Source of the DNA: Gnetum montanum
Lineage: Eukaryota; Streptophyta; Gnetopsida; Gnetales; Gnetaceae
DNA length: 25,178 nucleotides
Direction of reading: 5' to 3'
Assembly: GCA_015680685.1 (NCBI GenBank)
Contig: MNCI01030283.1
Location: 68,781 to 93,958, forward strand
Positions 9,867 through 18,870 of the stretch are shown here, piece after piece. Position 1 is the stretch's first letter; the number at the start of each line of letters is the position of its first letter. The notes beneath the pieces are model-generated. The model was not told the DNA's origin. It worked only from the letters and a program-made list of their open reading frames with translations, and did not search any database. Position numbers and translations under genes: made by a program.

Positions 9867-9884
9867 GTTTGTCCTGCTAGCACT
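9867..9884 (-). other. primer-binding-site-like junction, right copy
   Basis: The minus strand reads AGTGCTAGCAGGACAAAC, preceded by ATTACAAATTCT. Compared with the junction at 6654-6683, about 20 of 24 bases agree across the putative LTR end and the start of the site. This supports the same family for both elements. Confidence 0.4.
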
Positions 9885-9890
9885 AGAATT

Positions 9891-10929
9891 TGTAATGACT
9901 AGAAAATTTGGTATTGGAAAAACTGAAAATCCTAGCATGTAATAGTTTAACCCTAGATCCATGGGCCTTAAAAATTGATTTAGGGAGCCTCAAATCATCT
10001 TGCTAATTTCTTGAAGAATTATAGGTCATTTATCGAGATGAAATTGTGATGGAAAGAAAACTAGAAAATGACTAATAAATAAAACCAATACCAAAAACAA
10101 GTTATATTAATTCTATGAAAGAATATTCAAAAAGTACAAGATATAGAACTGCAATTGTTCCACGACTCCTTAAAAATAATGATGATAATCTACCTTATGG
10201 ATGGGTAATATGTATCCCATAGTCCTCCTAAATGTGTCTGGTTCATTTGTTTTACAACAAGATCTCGGTGCATCAAGTTATTTGCTGTTTAAAATGGCTC
10301 TAGACTCTTCAATTTATTTCTCTCAAAAGTCTCAAGTTTGAAAGAGTTGAAAAAATCTAGTAGTCCTATGATCAAGCAAACTTTGGTCTAAATAGGCTGT
10401 GAATATACTAATTCTTTGCTGATTTAATCTAGTTTGATTTTTAACATTCCCTGCAAAGTTGCTGATGCCATTTGGTGGCCAAAATTTGTAGTGTATAACG
10501 TACCAACAATTTTGACCTTTAGGGAATTGAAATACAATCAATTTGGAACATTCACCACTCAAAAAATGCAATGTATTGGCCACCAACATATGAATCTTTT
10601 CTTGCCAAATTTGGTAGCACATTTGGGCTATATTCATGGCCCAAACTTCAACGTGTATGTCACCAAGGGTTTTGGCTTTTTGCTACTAATTTTTGCAATG
10701 TATTAGCATTTTGAGCCTTCACACCTTTCCTTAAATGAACTTTACAACTTATGAAATTTAAATTTTACTCTACACATGACAAAATGTCCAAAAACTTCCA
10801 TGAGTAAATCCATGGGATAGGATTTTTTATGGCAAAACTATCAAGTATTTCTGCCTTTAAATTTCCACCAAATTACAATGCGAATTTTTGGTTATTAAGC
10901 TTTGTATTTGTCCCATAAATTTCTCTTTG
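9891..10929. other. unassigned, possible LTR plus decayed pol
   Basis: The left part may be the LTR belonging to the primer-like site at 9867-9884, starting TGTAATGAC. The right part should hold the upstream pol region of the chromovirus that becomes recognisable at 10930. Overlapping open frames at 10332-10706 on both strands show no family motif, and I do not call them genes. No array is seen. Confidence 0.35.
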
Positions 10930-11700
10930 GGGTTTCTAGAGCATGTTATGAAGTTACATGGAATTCCTTTAAATATTTTTAGTGACAAATTCCAAATTGA
11001 CAAGCCACTTTTGGATGTCCCTTTGAAAACTTTTAGGGACAAAGTTGAATTTTTCTAGTGCATATCATCCACAATTTGATGGCCAAATGAAGGTAGTGAA
11101 TAACTCCTTGCTAAACATATTAAGATGTTTGTGTGATGGATAACAAAATAGGTGGAAAAACTTGTTATATCATGCTAGATTTTCATACAATATGCTTTTC
11201 ATATTACTATTGGAAAAAGCCCATTTGAGGTGAACTATGGGTTTTGTACAAAGATGGTGAACACTTTGAAGAGCTTTGATGATGAAGCTCAACTTAGAGT
11301 TGAGTTTCTGCAAGAGATGAAGGATCTTCATGCATAAGTGAAATTTAATCTTGAGAAGAAGGCTGAAGAAAGAGTCATCAAGAGGAATGTGCATAAACAA
11401 AAGCTTAATTTTGTTGTTAGTAACTTGATTTGGGTGCACTTGAAGAAAAAATAGTTGAAAGATGTTATCTTCTCTAAGTTGAAAGCCAAGAAGATGGAGC
11501 CTTTCAAAGTCAAGGCTAAGATCAATAATAATGCTTTTAAAATTAATTTACCAAATGATGTTAGTATGTCTTTTGTATTTAATGTTTTAGATCTTATGCA
11601 TTATCATGGACTAGTTGATTAGGAGACCATGCAGGGTAACATTGATGAGTTGAAGAGGGCTATTGATCATTCCAAGCCTTCAATGAAGATGAAGAGAATT
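10930..11700 (+). pseudogene. chromovirus integrase, relic
   Basis: Decayed C-terminal half of a Ty3/gypsy integrase, which inserts element DNA into the host chromosome. KLHGIPLNIFSDK (about 10951) is the conserved segment holding the second catalytic Asp of the DDE triad. [10 protein letters not shown], in another frame at about 11056, is the next landmark, followed by GKSPFEVNYG (about 11213), where chromoviruses have GKSPFEVVYG. Downstream, EPFKVKAKINNNAFKINLP and FNVLDLMHYH (about 11500-11610) correspond to the GPY/F module. At least two frameshifts and several stops are present. The zinc-binding N-terminus, RT and RNase H are not recognisable upstream. Confidence 0.8.
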
Positions 11701-11888
11701 GTACTTAAGTAGAGAGAAGCTTCTAGCACTCAAGGAGTCAAGAGGCATAAATATTTTATCCATTGGAAGGATCAATCCATGGATGATGCTATATGCATCC
11801 ATGAGATCAAACTTCATGAGTGGGGAATTACTTCAACCCATACTTTGTTACTCACATGAGTTCACTTTTGGAAAGGTGGGAGAGCTAG
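11701..11888 (+). pseudogene. chromodomain-like tail of chromovirus, relic
   Basis: After the integrase GPY/F region comes HKYFIHWKDQSMDDA (about 11733-11775), which aligns with the chromodomain core of plant chromoviruses (YLVKWKG then EATWE). In chromoviruses this domain directs integration to modified histones. The aromatic-cage tryptophan in KWK is kept (HWK), but the second one is lost. A purine-rich stretch GGAAAGGTGGGAGAG at 11870-11884 lies just before the putative 3' LTR and could be its polypurine tract. Confidence 0.6.
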
Positions 11889-11979
11889 TGTAGGAACACC
11901 TCTTCTAATACCTTTTCTTCTTCTCCTACATTTGCGTTTACAAGTTTTGGGCTCGATGAAGATGCCTTGAAAGGAAAAA

Positions 11980-12205
11980 AGACATCTTGGCTGAGACTTC
12001 AAATTAACAAAAGACATCTTAGAATCAAAGAATATGTCTTGTCAAAAGTGCTATCTTCTTTGGGAAGATATCTTGCTGTAGAGAAGACATGTTACACAAT
12101 ATGTCTATTGCCATAACAAAATGTCTTATTCTAGAAAAATACATCTTGCCTACATAGGAGACATCTCCTCTACAAGTTGAATTTTAATAGGAGATGTCTT
12201 TCCAA
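11980..12205. repeat. AGACATCTT motif cluster, alternating orientation
   Basis: About ten copies of AGACATCTT or its reverse complement within 226 bp: AGACATCTT at 11980 and 12012, ATATGTCTT near 12032, AGATATCTT near 12066, AGACATGTT near 12085, ATGTCT variants near 12103 and 12121, and AGACATCT and AGATGTCTT near 12161 and 12195. They lie 300-500 bp upstream of the LTR TATA box, as enhancer-like elements would. Confidence 0.7.
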
Positions 12206-12498
12206 GACCATAGATGACCCCCATACAGCCAAGGAAACTTCCAAAATCACTTGTCCTAATCCAAGAAATAGCCAAGGTAAGTTGGAAAAGGATGGAAATA
12301 GCTAAAGAGATGATGAGAAGACCATGGAAACAACTAAAGAACACAAGTTGAGTTGATAGAAGGTTTATAGGTTTCTTATCTTCCTGTTATCCATAAATAT
12401 TGATGTAATTTATAATTTTTGATACAATGTGAGGGAGAGAGAGCTGTTAGATGAGATTCCTTAGTGAGAGCCCTAAACTTGATGAGAGCTTGGTATGG

Positions 12499-12506
12499 TA
12501 TAAAAG
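12499..12506 (+). promoter_or_regulatory. TATA box of chromovirus LTR
   Basis: TATAAAAG, with the transcription start expected about 30 bp downstream near 12530. It lies within the probable LTR, downstream of the AGACATCTT cluster. Confidence 0.55.
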
Positions 12507-13065
12507 AACACATTAAGTAGGTGCATCGAGGTTGCAGCTCCAAGGTCAATTATGTAAACCTATGTGTTCTAATCTTACTTGTAAGCTAAGATCTTAGTTC
12601 CAAGTTATGGGAGAATCTATCTATTGGTTGTATCTTGAATTGAGAATAGTCATTGTATGATTGTAGAGCCACATGCTCTATAATATTGTTGAGTGTAAAA
12701 GGTTTTGGATGTTGTGGGTTTTGGAAACCTTCTAGTAATCTTCTAATTGATTAATTGAAGATAGCTAGCTTTCCTTGGACTCTAGCAAATTAATTATCTT
12801 TTCATAATATCTAGATTTACTATTTAAAGGTGATTAATTAGTGGAGTGAACCTACTCCATGTATTATGGGATGCATGAATAATTTCTCAGTAAAGCTTAA
12901 TAGGTATGTGTTTTGGAATTTAGAACTATAGAAACCTTCAGGTTAACTTATGAGAAACATAAGGTTTTGGAATCTTATGCCACCCATGTTTACTATTAAA
13001 TTATTTTGGAGGTATCAAGTAATTAGGATTAGATCAATGGCCTCATTAACCTATAAGTGAACATG

Positions 13066-13070
13066 GATAG
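13066..13070. other. target-site duplication, left (GATAG)
   Basis: GATAG directly precedes the left LTR; AATAG directly follows the right LTR (22612-22616). Five bases is the size made by Ty3/gypsy integrases. The single difference is a transition. Confidence 0.6.
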
Positions 13071-13955
13071 TGATAAAGTCAATGTTTATTGACCAACAAT
13101 ATTCTAACTGTGATATCATATCTATGATGTTGTATATACAATACTGTAGCACAATCTACATCATCATAGATCCAATATCGTGGGATGTGTGCATTCTATA
13201 AATAGAACACTTAGGTGCATGGATCTACATAAGTTTCATTCCATAGTAACAAAACTCTTTCAATTTGTTTTTGTAATCTAGAACATAGAAGTGTGAATGC
13301 CCATAGTGTACTATGACTTAGTGCATGACATCTTCATTTAAACACCTTATACTTGGGCACAAGTATGATTGGAAATAAATTTCAAGCTATTTCTCACTAT
13401 TGCAGCATTCTCCTAATTTACTGTTTTGACTTAGCATAATGTTCACTATTTTCCTGGTTAATTTTTTACTATTTCATGCACTTTACTATTGTTGTTGTTA
13501 TTAAGTAGAATGAGTACGAATAATCTTAAGCACTTATGTATAATTGTTTGGTAACCCAGTAGTGCTATCACTTGGTATGCCTAGTAGCAGTACACTTGGT
13601 ATCCTAATAGTAGTTACACAAATCCTAAGGTATGTAGGGAAGATCAAAAATAGATACTCATCACCATAAGCTAGAATAGATCTATTTACTTATTTTACTT
13701 AGATTTAGAAATCATTTCCATTTCTATTATGTTTTCTAGGAGTAGGAATGGCCTACCAACATCAGATATCATATACCTTACTATGAGCTAAACAATACCT
13801 ATAAACTTCACTAGCTTCATGTGGAAAGACAACAATCTCAAACTTAAACTAATTGCTAGCATATTAACATTTCCTTGTCCACGGATTATGATTTTGTCAT
13901 GCATGAATGCTTGTGACTTATATGGTTGGGTGTTCGATTTCTCCACTTCTCATCA
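13071..13955 (+). mobile_element. left LTR of Athila-like element (LTR1)
   Basis: Begins TGATAAAGT and ends CATCA, immediately before a tRNA-Asp-type primer site. It is homologous over its length to 21738-22611, with many substitutions and small gaps, roughly 80-85 percent identity by eye. It has a TATA box CTATAAATAG at 13196-13205. Around 13560-13620 it has small tandem units starting CTTGGTA and ending TAGTAG. The divergence indicates an old insertion. Confidence 0.85.
13196..13205 (+). promoter_or_regulatory. TATA box of LTR1
   Basis: CTATAAATAG, at the same place relative to flanking ACACTTAGGTGCA as in the right LTR (21852-21861). Confidence 0.7.
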
Positions 13956-13956
13956 T

Positions 13957-13974
13957 TGGCATCATTGTTAAGGA
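13957..13974 (+). other. primer-binding site 1 (tRNA-Asp type, decayed)
   Basis: TGGCATCATTGTTAAGGA one base after the LTR end. Compared with the tRNA-Asp-type site TGGCGCCGTTGCCGGGGA, 11 of 18 bases match and all seven differences are C-to-T or G-to-A. This is the signature of deamination of methylated cytosine on either strand. Confidence 0.8.
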
Positions 13975-14020
13975 AAAGTTAATGTATGCTAAGTTGATGA
14001 GTTATCATCTTGTTGGCCAC

Positions 14021-14080
14021 AATATCGCATACGTGATATCGCATAGCTGCGATATCGTAGCCTAGATGCGATATCGCAGC
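14021..14080. repeat. GATATCGCA palindrome cluster in LTR2
   Basis: Four copies of the ATATCGCA motif: two forward (14023-14030, 14037-14044) and two inverted, the second within the perfect 12-bp palindrome TGCGATATCGCA (14067-14078). GATATCGCA and TGCGATATC at 14035-14056 form 9-bp arms around a 4-nt loop. It ends 14 bp before the TATA box. CpG is unusually dense here for this window. Confidence 0.85.
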
Positions 14081-14092
14081 TTGTCTCCTCAT

Positions 14093-14102
14093 CTATAAAT
14101 AA
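14093..14102 (+). promoter_or_regulatory. TATA box of LTR2
   Basis: CTATAAATAA just downstream of the GATATCGCA cluster, equivalent in position to the TATA boxes of LTR1 and the right LTR. Confidence 0.7.
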
Positions 14103-14832
14103 GAGATAGAATAATCTGAAGAGTAAGTTCTTAGTTTTTAGAATTTCTGTTTAAGTGTTTAGTTTTAAGTAGTTCTTCTTTCAGCTCTTCTCTCCCAGTG
14201 TATGCCCGCAGTGTGGTGATTGTAATTGTACGAAATCCTTATTCGAGTGTAACATACTTGGACATGCACATGACTGAAAATAAAGATTAAGATTACTTGA
14301 TCATTGTAGCATTCACTTAGTCTAATTATTTAATTCTTATTGTTATTTATTTCTTTCGTAGTTAACATCTCTTTACCATAAACTCCTATTAAATGTGGAA
14401 TGAGTACGACTTGATCATGAGCATTTAAGTGTGACTACTTGGTAACCTAGTAGCGTACCTAGGATCTGCACTTGGTAATTCCAATGGTAGTTGTGCATGA
14501 GGTCCAAGATGTGTATGGATGATTGAGGAATGGATGCTCATTGCTCTTAGGCTAGCTTAGGTTCTCTCTCACCCTCTCTCTCTTAGCTTAGTTAATATTA
14601 TTTTCCATTATCTCCAGGAGTAGCATTAGTATAGGAACACATCATACACCTCACTTTGGACTAAACCATACATGAAAAAATTAACACTAGTCCAGATGGG
14701 AAGACAGTGAACTGTGACCTAAGAATAACTGTCTAGATACCACAACTAGTCCATCTGCGGAGTTCAACCAGATCATGCGTAAAACACTTGTATTCGTATG
14801 GTTGAGTGTAGGGGTACCTCGCCACTCATCAT

Positions 14833-14850
14833 TGGCACTATTGCTGGGGA
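14833..14850 (+). other. primer-binding site 2 (tRNA-Asp type)
   Basis: TGGCACTATTGCTGGGGA, one base after the end of LTR2. It differs from TGGCGCCGTTGCCGGGGA at four positions, all C-to-T or G-to-A, so it is less decayed than site 1. The next bases, CGGTGC, extend the family pattern. Confidence 0.85.
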
Positions 14851-14971
14851 CGGTGCTAGTTATCTAGATTAGTTATATCATACAAGGTCACTGTACAGGA
14901 ATTAATGATATATCTTTTAGGAAAAATAATTATAAAAAGTCACATATAAATTCACACACAATTGCACAACC

Positions 14972-15872
14972 ATGCCTCTCCTACAAGACTATGATAATGT
15001 CATACCTAGTGAGGAAATTTATTAGAGAACCAATGAATTATATGACAATGAAGATTGGAGTACACAATCTAAAGTGGGGGTTTCTTATAAACATAAATGA
15101 AGGCAACATCATCCCAACACATGAAAGCATAACTTACTCAATGACGATGAACCCCTACTGGCCACTACAAGCCTAACACAAATACAAGAGGTTGTTCGAA
15201 TCTCCCGTAGGCATCATAAAGAGAGTCGTCTACCCAGGCTATGACTTAGATCTGCAACAACATTTACAAGCCTACACTCCTTTTTATGATTTCTCAGGAG
15301 GCTATGACTTAGATCTGCAACAACATTTACAAGCCTTCTATGATGCCTGTGCATGGAACAACATTGATAACGGTTGGCAAAAACTCAAGCTCTTTCCTAT
15401 GACACTCGTTGGCCAAGCAAAAGTATGGTATAGATCGTTGAAACCAAATTCAATACGACGTTGGCCAATAATGGTAGAACTCTTTAATGAAAGATATCAA
15501 ACCTACGCAAGAGTGTCAACCTTGAGGAAACAAATCCAAGAGTGGAAACAATCACAACATGGACCCTTGAACATGGCCTTAAAAAGATATTATGCACTAT
15601 TAAACAACTATCCAAGCCATGAGGTCTCCAAGAAAAGGCTAATGTACCATATCATCGATGGGCTTCATGATGAAACAAGAGAGACCCTAGGGATGTATGC
15701 CCAAGGTCAACTATATGAACTACGAATCCATCAAGTCCAAGAGTTTGTTAAGCAAGTAGCAAAAGAAGAAGGAGAAATGGCTAGATGGGAGAGTGTTGAA
15801 AAACATCAATGGGACCGAAATCTCAACTTAACAAAGGTCCATAATCATAAAAAGGAGAAATCAACTAGCTAA
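14972..15872 (+). pseudogene. Athila-like gag, frameshifted
   Basis: Gag of the plus-strand element, the structural protein that would form the virus-like particle. The likely start is ATG at 14972, giving an acidic N-terminus (MPLLQDYDNVIPSEE). This frame has stops at 15026-15210 and a frameshift near 15200 leads into a clean frame to 15872 of about 226 codons. That long frame opens at TTG, so 15192 is not a credible start. The retrotransposon gag domain covers about 15340-15700: DACAWNNIDNGW, LKLFPMTLVGQAKVWYRSL, then LRKQIQEWKQ and the helical stretch LMYHIIDGLHDETRETL. A 63-bp in-frame tandem duplication (15237-15336) repeats GYDLDLQQHLQA. The C-terminus is Lys-rich; no CCHC finger is seen. 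Confidence 0.85.
15237..15336 (+). repeat. 63-bp-offset identical duplication in gag
   Basis: Thirty-seven bases at 15237-15273 recur without change at 15300-15336, an offset of 63 bp or 21 codons, so the frame is kept. Identity in so decayed an element points to a recent duplication or an assembly artefact. Confidence 0.9.
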
Positions 15873-16059
15873 TTCATCAAATCAAACTCCTCATTCCTTG
15901 GCATTAGTGCCACTATCCACTATGCAAGGGGAATTGCCATCACAATCATAGTAAAGAAAAGCTACAAGGGTGATGAATATAGAGATAGAGGATCTTACTA
16001 GCAATACTCAAGGCTAATCAAAGAAACGTCCTTTCTTTAGGACAAGTGCAAAAAATGTT

Positions 16060-16758
16060 GGTAGAGTTGGAAACTCATTGAGACAAGAGTCTTCCATGGA
16101 ATATCCTCCCAGAAATAACAAGCTTTCACTATCATCAAATACAAACATGCAAACTTTAATGCTAATAGAGATAGTATTAGATTGGATCAAGGTAGGAACA
16201 CTTCCTAGGAAAAGAATGGATCCAAGATTTCCTTTGATTTATATACAAGTAGCTAGAAATCTATCATGGAAGGGTCTACTAGATTTGAGTTTTGGAGTCA
16301 ACTTGATTTCTCTACAAACATACAAGGCATGAAACCTATCGACCTTAAATAAGTGCAAAATCGAGTTAGAGCTTGCAAATTAATTTATCACCATCCCTTT
16401 AGGATAGATAGAACATGTGGTAACCACTATCAATGGGTGGTCATATCCAACAAACTTTCTAGTTATTGACATGAAAAATAATGACAAGGAATTTCCAATC
16501 ATAATGGGAAGGGCATGGCTTAGCATAGTGGATGCTAAGTTAAACATGAGATACTTGTCTATCGATATCTCTAAGGAAGAAAAGCATGAAGCCATACATT
16601 CACAAAAGATTCCATGCATTACTACTAATAAAGAAGGTTGCAATTGTGGATTAGCCTTTTATAATGTCAACATAGTCATTACACCAATCCATAACAAATG
16701 TGAAAAACAAGTGTGTGGACAAGAGAGAGTAGGGACCACTAAACCAAAATACATCTAG
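16060..16758 (+). pseudogene. Athila-like aspartic protease, relic
   Basis: Retropepsin relic that would have processed the element's polyprotein. The active-site strand is LLDLSFGVNLISLQTYK (about 16275-16325), where Athila proteases have LLDLGASVNL; Asp is kept but the residues after it are changed. A stop at 16330 splits the frame. The second half (16417-16758) has YPTNFLVIDM and PIIMGRAWL, equivalent to the family's PADFxVLD and PIILGRPFL. The frame ends in Lys-rich sequence at 16758. Between gag and this domain (15873-16059) the frame is broken and low in motifs. Confidence 0.75.
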
Positions 16759-16797
16759 TGGCCAACAACTAAGAATTTTAAATTATCCTAAACATTC

Positions 16798-17040
16798 ATG
16801 AAACAATCTAAATCACCTATTAACTCCTATTTTAAGAAAATGACCCCAACTAGGAACCTACAAATGGAAATACTGAACCACAATCATACACCAATAGAAA
16901 GAGCAACTAAGGACTTAGATAAAAATTCAATCACTATCATGATTACATGGGATGATAATAGAAAAACTAAATCATTTAGGATGGTAAATAAGAAACCTTA
17001 AGTGTATGACCTAGGGAAACTAGGGTGCATTTTCAGAACA
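16798..17040 (+). pseudogene. short relic frame after protease, unrecognised
   Basis: An open frame of 67 codons (16798-17001), rich in Lys, Asn and Thr, with no RT motif. It occupies the spot where reverse transcriptase should begin. It is followed by ATTGTGGGGGAGATATC at 17057-17073, a purine-rich string like those near the end of pol in Athila-type elements. I infer that this marks the right edge of an internal deletion that removed RT, RNase H and integrase. Confidence 0.4.
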
Positions 17041-18870
17041 CTTGTCCATGAGTTCAATTGTGGGGGAGATATCTCATCCTAATTCAGAAGTTAATAAGTG
17101 CTTTTCAATTTTTTATTTTAAAATTCTTTTTAATTTATAATTTCTTGTTATATTGTTTCAAATTTTTTGATATATTTTTTCATTATTTTATACTTTTCAA
17201 TTTCTTAATGATTTCTTAGTGCTTTGACATTTTTTTCATTATTTAACATTTTTCATTCTTTGTATCTTTTTTCATTTTTACTATCTTTTTCATCTTTCTC
17301 ATACTTTTTTGTCATTTTCTTTCTAAATATTTTTATTACTAATAAAGCACACTAAGAATAATGAAAGCTATAGTTCAATTAGGTGAAGATTTCTCTATGT
17401 TATCAAGTCATAAGGGACTGATTATTTGAACAATGAGGCCACAACATTCATCCATCCATTCCATGGATAAGAGGTTCTTTCCAAGGCCATAATGATATTC
17501 TTTCCATCATCAAGTTACAAACAATGCGATGTCACTAGAATGTGGTCTAAACTTAGTTTGAATCTTGGACAAAAAGGCTAATAATTACCTTAACCACTAA
17601 TAAAACACAAGAATTCATTATGCCTATGGTCAGACACCTCATGTCCCAATGTCTATAATCCCTTCTAAGTCCATCTCATCTCACTGTCCAAATTATTATG
17701 ACTTGTGGTTTTGTGTAACATAGGGTAATTTTCCCAGCCTAGTACTACTAACATGTGTGTTTTGCTAAATAGGTATGTGTTACATTCAACTTCTTGAGTG
17801 CCTAAGGACATTTTTAGGTATGATTATATACAAGGGCATTAATAGCTAGAGCCTGCTTTAGGGAGGATACAATTGAATAACTATTGTATCTTATACCCAG
17901 CAAGTGATTCCAAATCATCTTGAGCCATCCAAAAATAATAAAGGTTAATAAAAATCTTTCCTAATCATCTCAAACTCCAATTTGATACTAAAACTTCATC
18001 ACCCATTTCCTCTTCATCGAAAAAACTTAATAAACTTTCATAGCCTAAGATTCCTTCTTTATGCACTTTCTATGCCAAATTTTCAAAAAAAAATGCATTA
18101 TTCCTAGCCTAGGATCCTATCGACATGTTTCATATCTTCTAGGCATTCCAACCGACTCACTCTTTTTCAAGAAAAATCAACAAAAAATTTGAATTTTTCA
18201 CCTTTGATATCACATCTATGATATTGTGCTTAAGAAAAAGTATATATAGTGTAGGGGATTTAGCAAATTTTTCATTTTTAACTTTTGAAGCTAAGGGAGG
18301 TTTTGCCATTTTTTCTTCTAAATTTAGAGCTCTAACCTCCAAACTTCAAATGCTCATAACTCCATCCCCATAGCTTCGATTTCCAAGATTTTTGAACCTT
18401 GTTGATCATAGAGCTCTCAACTTAGTCATGAAAGGGTGCTTAGCGTGATATCTCTAACATTTAAGTCAAAATTTCTTAACACCCAGAAGGTATTATAAGG
18501 GTAAGTATGGAAGGGAAAATGAAATGTTTCTAATAAAAATTAATCACATTAAATCCAAAAACACTTAAATAATCCTCTTAATGATCCATACCAATTATCA
18601 TAAGGCATAAATAAGAGAAAAATAGATAACTGTGAAGGGCTATAAGGAAATGAACATCTAAGGGGTTCCTTTTTGAACATTTTTCTACCTCTACAATCAT
18701 AAAAAGCAAAGAACTTGATATAGAAAAGGGTATGAGTAAGGAAAGAGTTATCAAGAATTGGAGTAAACATTTTAATAATTTCCAAACCCTTGGTGATTGC
18801 AAATGGTCCCAAAAAGAGGAGTAATAGGAGGACCTTCACAACTAGCAAGCAAAAGGCCAAAAGGCCATGG
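17041..18870 (+). other. non-coding spacer of Athila-like element
   Basis: About 1.8 kb without a readable frame, consistent with the long spacer between pol and the second ORF in Athila elements. At 17095-17335 it is strongly T-rich with repeated TTTTTCATT units. At 18205-18232 TGATATCACATCTATGATATTGT resembles the upstream part of LTR1 (13107-13135). Minus-strand open frames at 18157-18342 and 18549-18899 are hydrophobic and match nothing; I treat them as chance. Confidence 0.5.
17095..17335. repeat. T-rich low-complexity tract
   Basis: Degenerate TTTTTCATT-like repeats, interrupted by short ACT-rich pieces. No coding capacity. Confidence 0.8.

Larger units (their letters stand above)
8820..9890. 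repeat. dispersed retroelement block, right copy
   Basis: Homologue of 440-1240 and more complete, with about 250 bp (9240-9480) missing from the left copy. It contains the 44-bp array (8820-9310), then unique AT-rich sequence with TATAAAAATA at 9511 on the plus strand, and ends at a primer-like junction, 9867-9884. In minus-strand order it lies between that junction and the truncated gag at 8690, which fits a leader. The LTR interpretation remains possible. Confidence 0.6.
11889..13005 (+). mobile_element. probable 3' LTR of chromovirus
   Basis: Starts TGTAGGAACA directly after a purine-rich tract and the end of the pol relic. It holds a motif array (11980-12205), a TATA box at 12499, and AT-rich downstream sequence. 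The right end is uncertain; a GGAGGTATCA string at 13008 resembles the initiator-Met primer site used by chromoviruses, which would put the LTR end near 13005, but this could be chance. No second copy is in the window. Confidence 0.5.
13995..14831 (+). mobile_element. second, internal LTR (LTR2)
   Basis: Begins TGATGAGTT and ends CATCA before its own primer site. It is related to LTR1 in layout: shared CACAATATC-type start, CTATAAATA, a GAGTACGA stretch followed by CTTGGTA units, and the same end. The sequence is clearly diverged and less decayed, and CpG is kept in its upstream palindromes. It starts about 20 bp after primer site 1. It is probably a younger related element inserted next to the older primer site, or a recombination product. 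No matching 3' copy is evident; the right LTR (21738-22611) is closer to LTR1. Confidence 0.75.

Noticed and set aside
10332-10706. Open frames of 90-101 codons on both strands
   Set aside because: No domain or motif; they overlap antisense and fit chance in this composition.
13008-13020. GGAGGTATCA as primer site after the chromovirus LTR
   Set aside because: Seven matching bases only, and no internal region follows before LTR1; kept merely as a hint for the LTR end.
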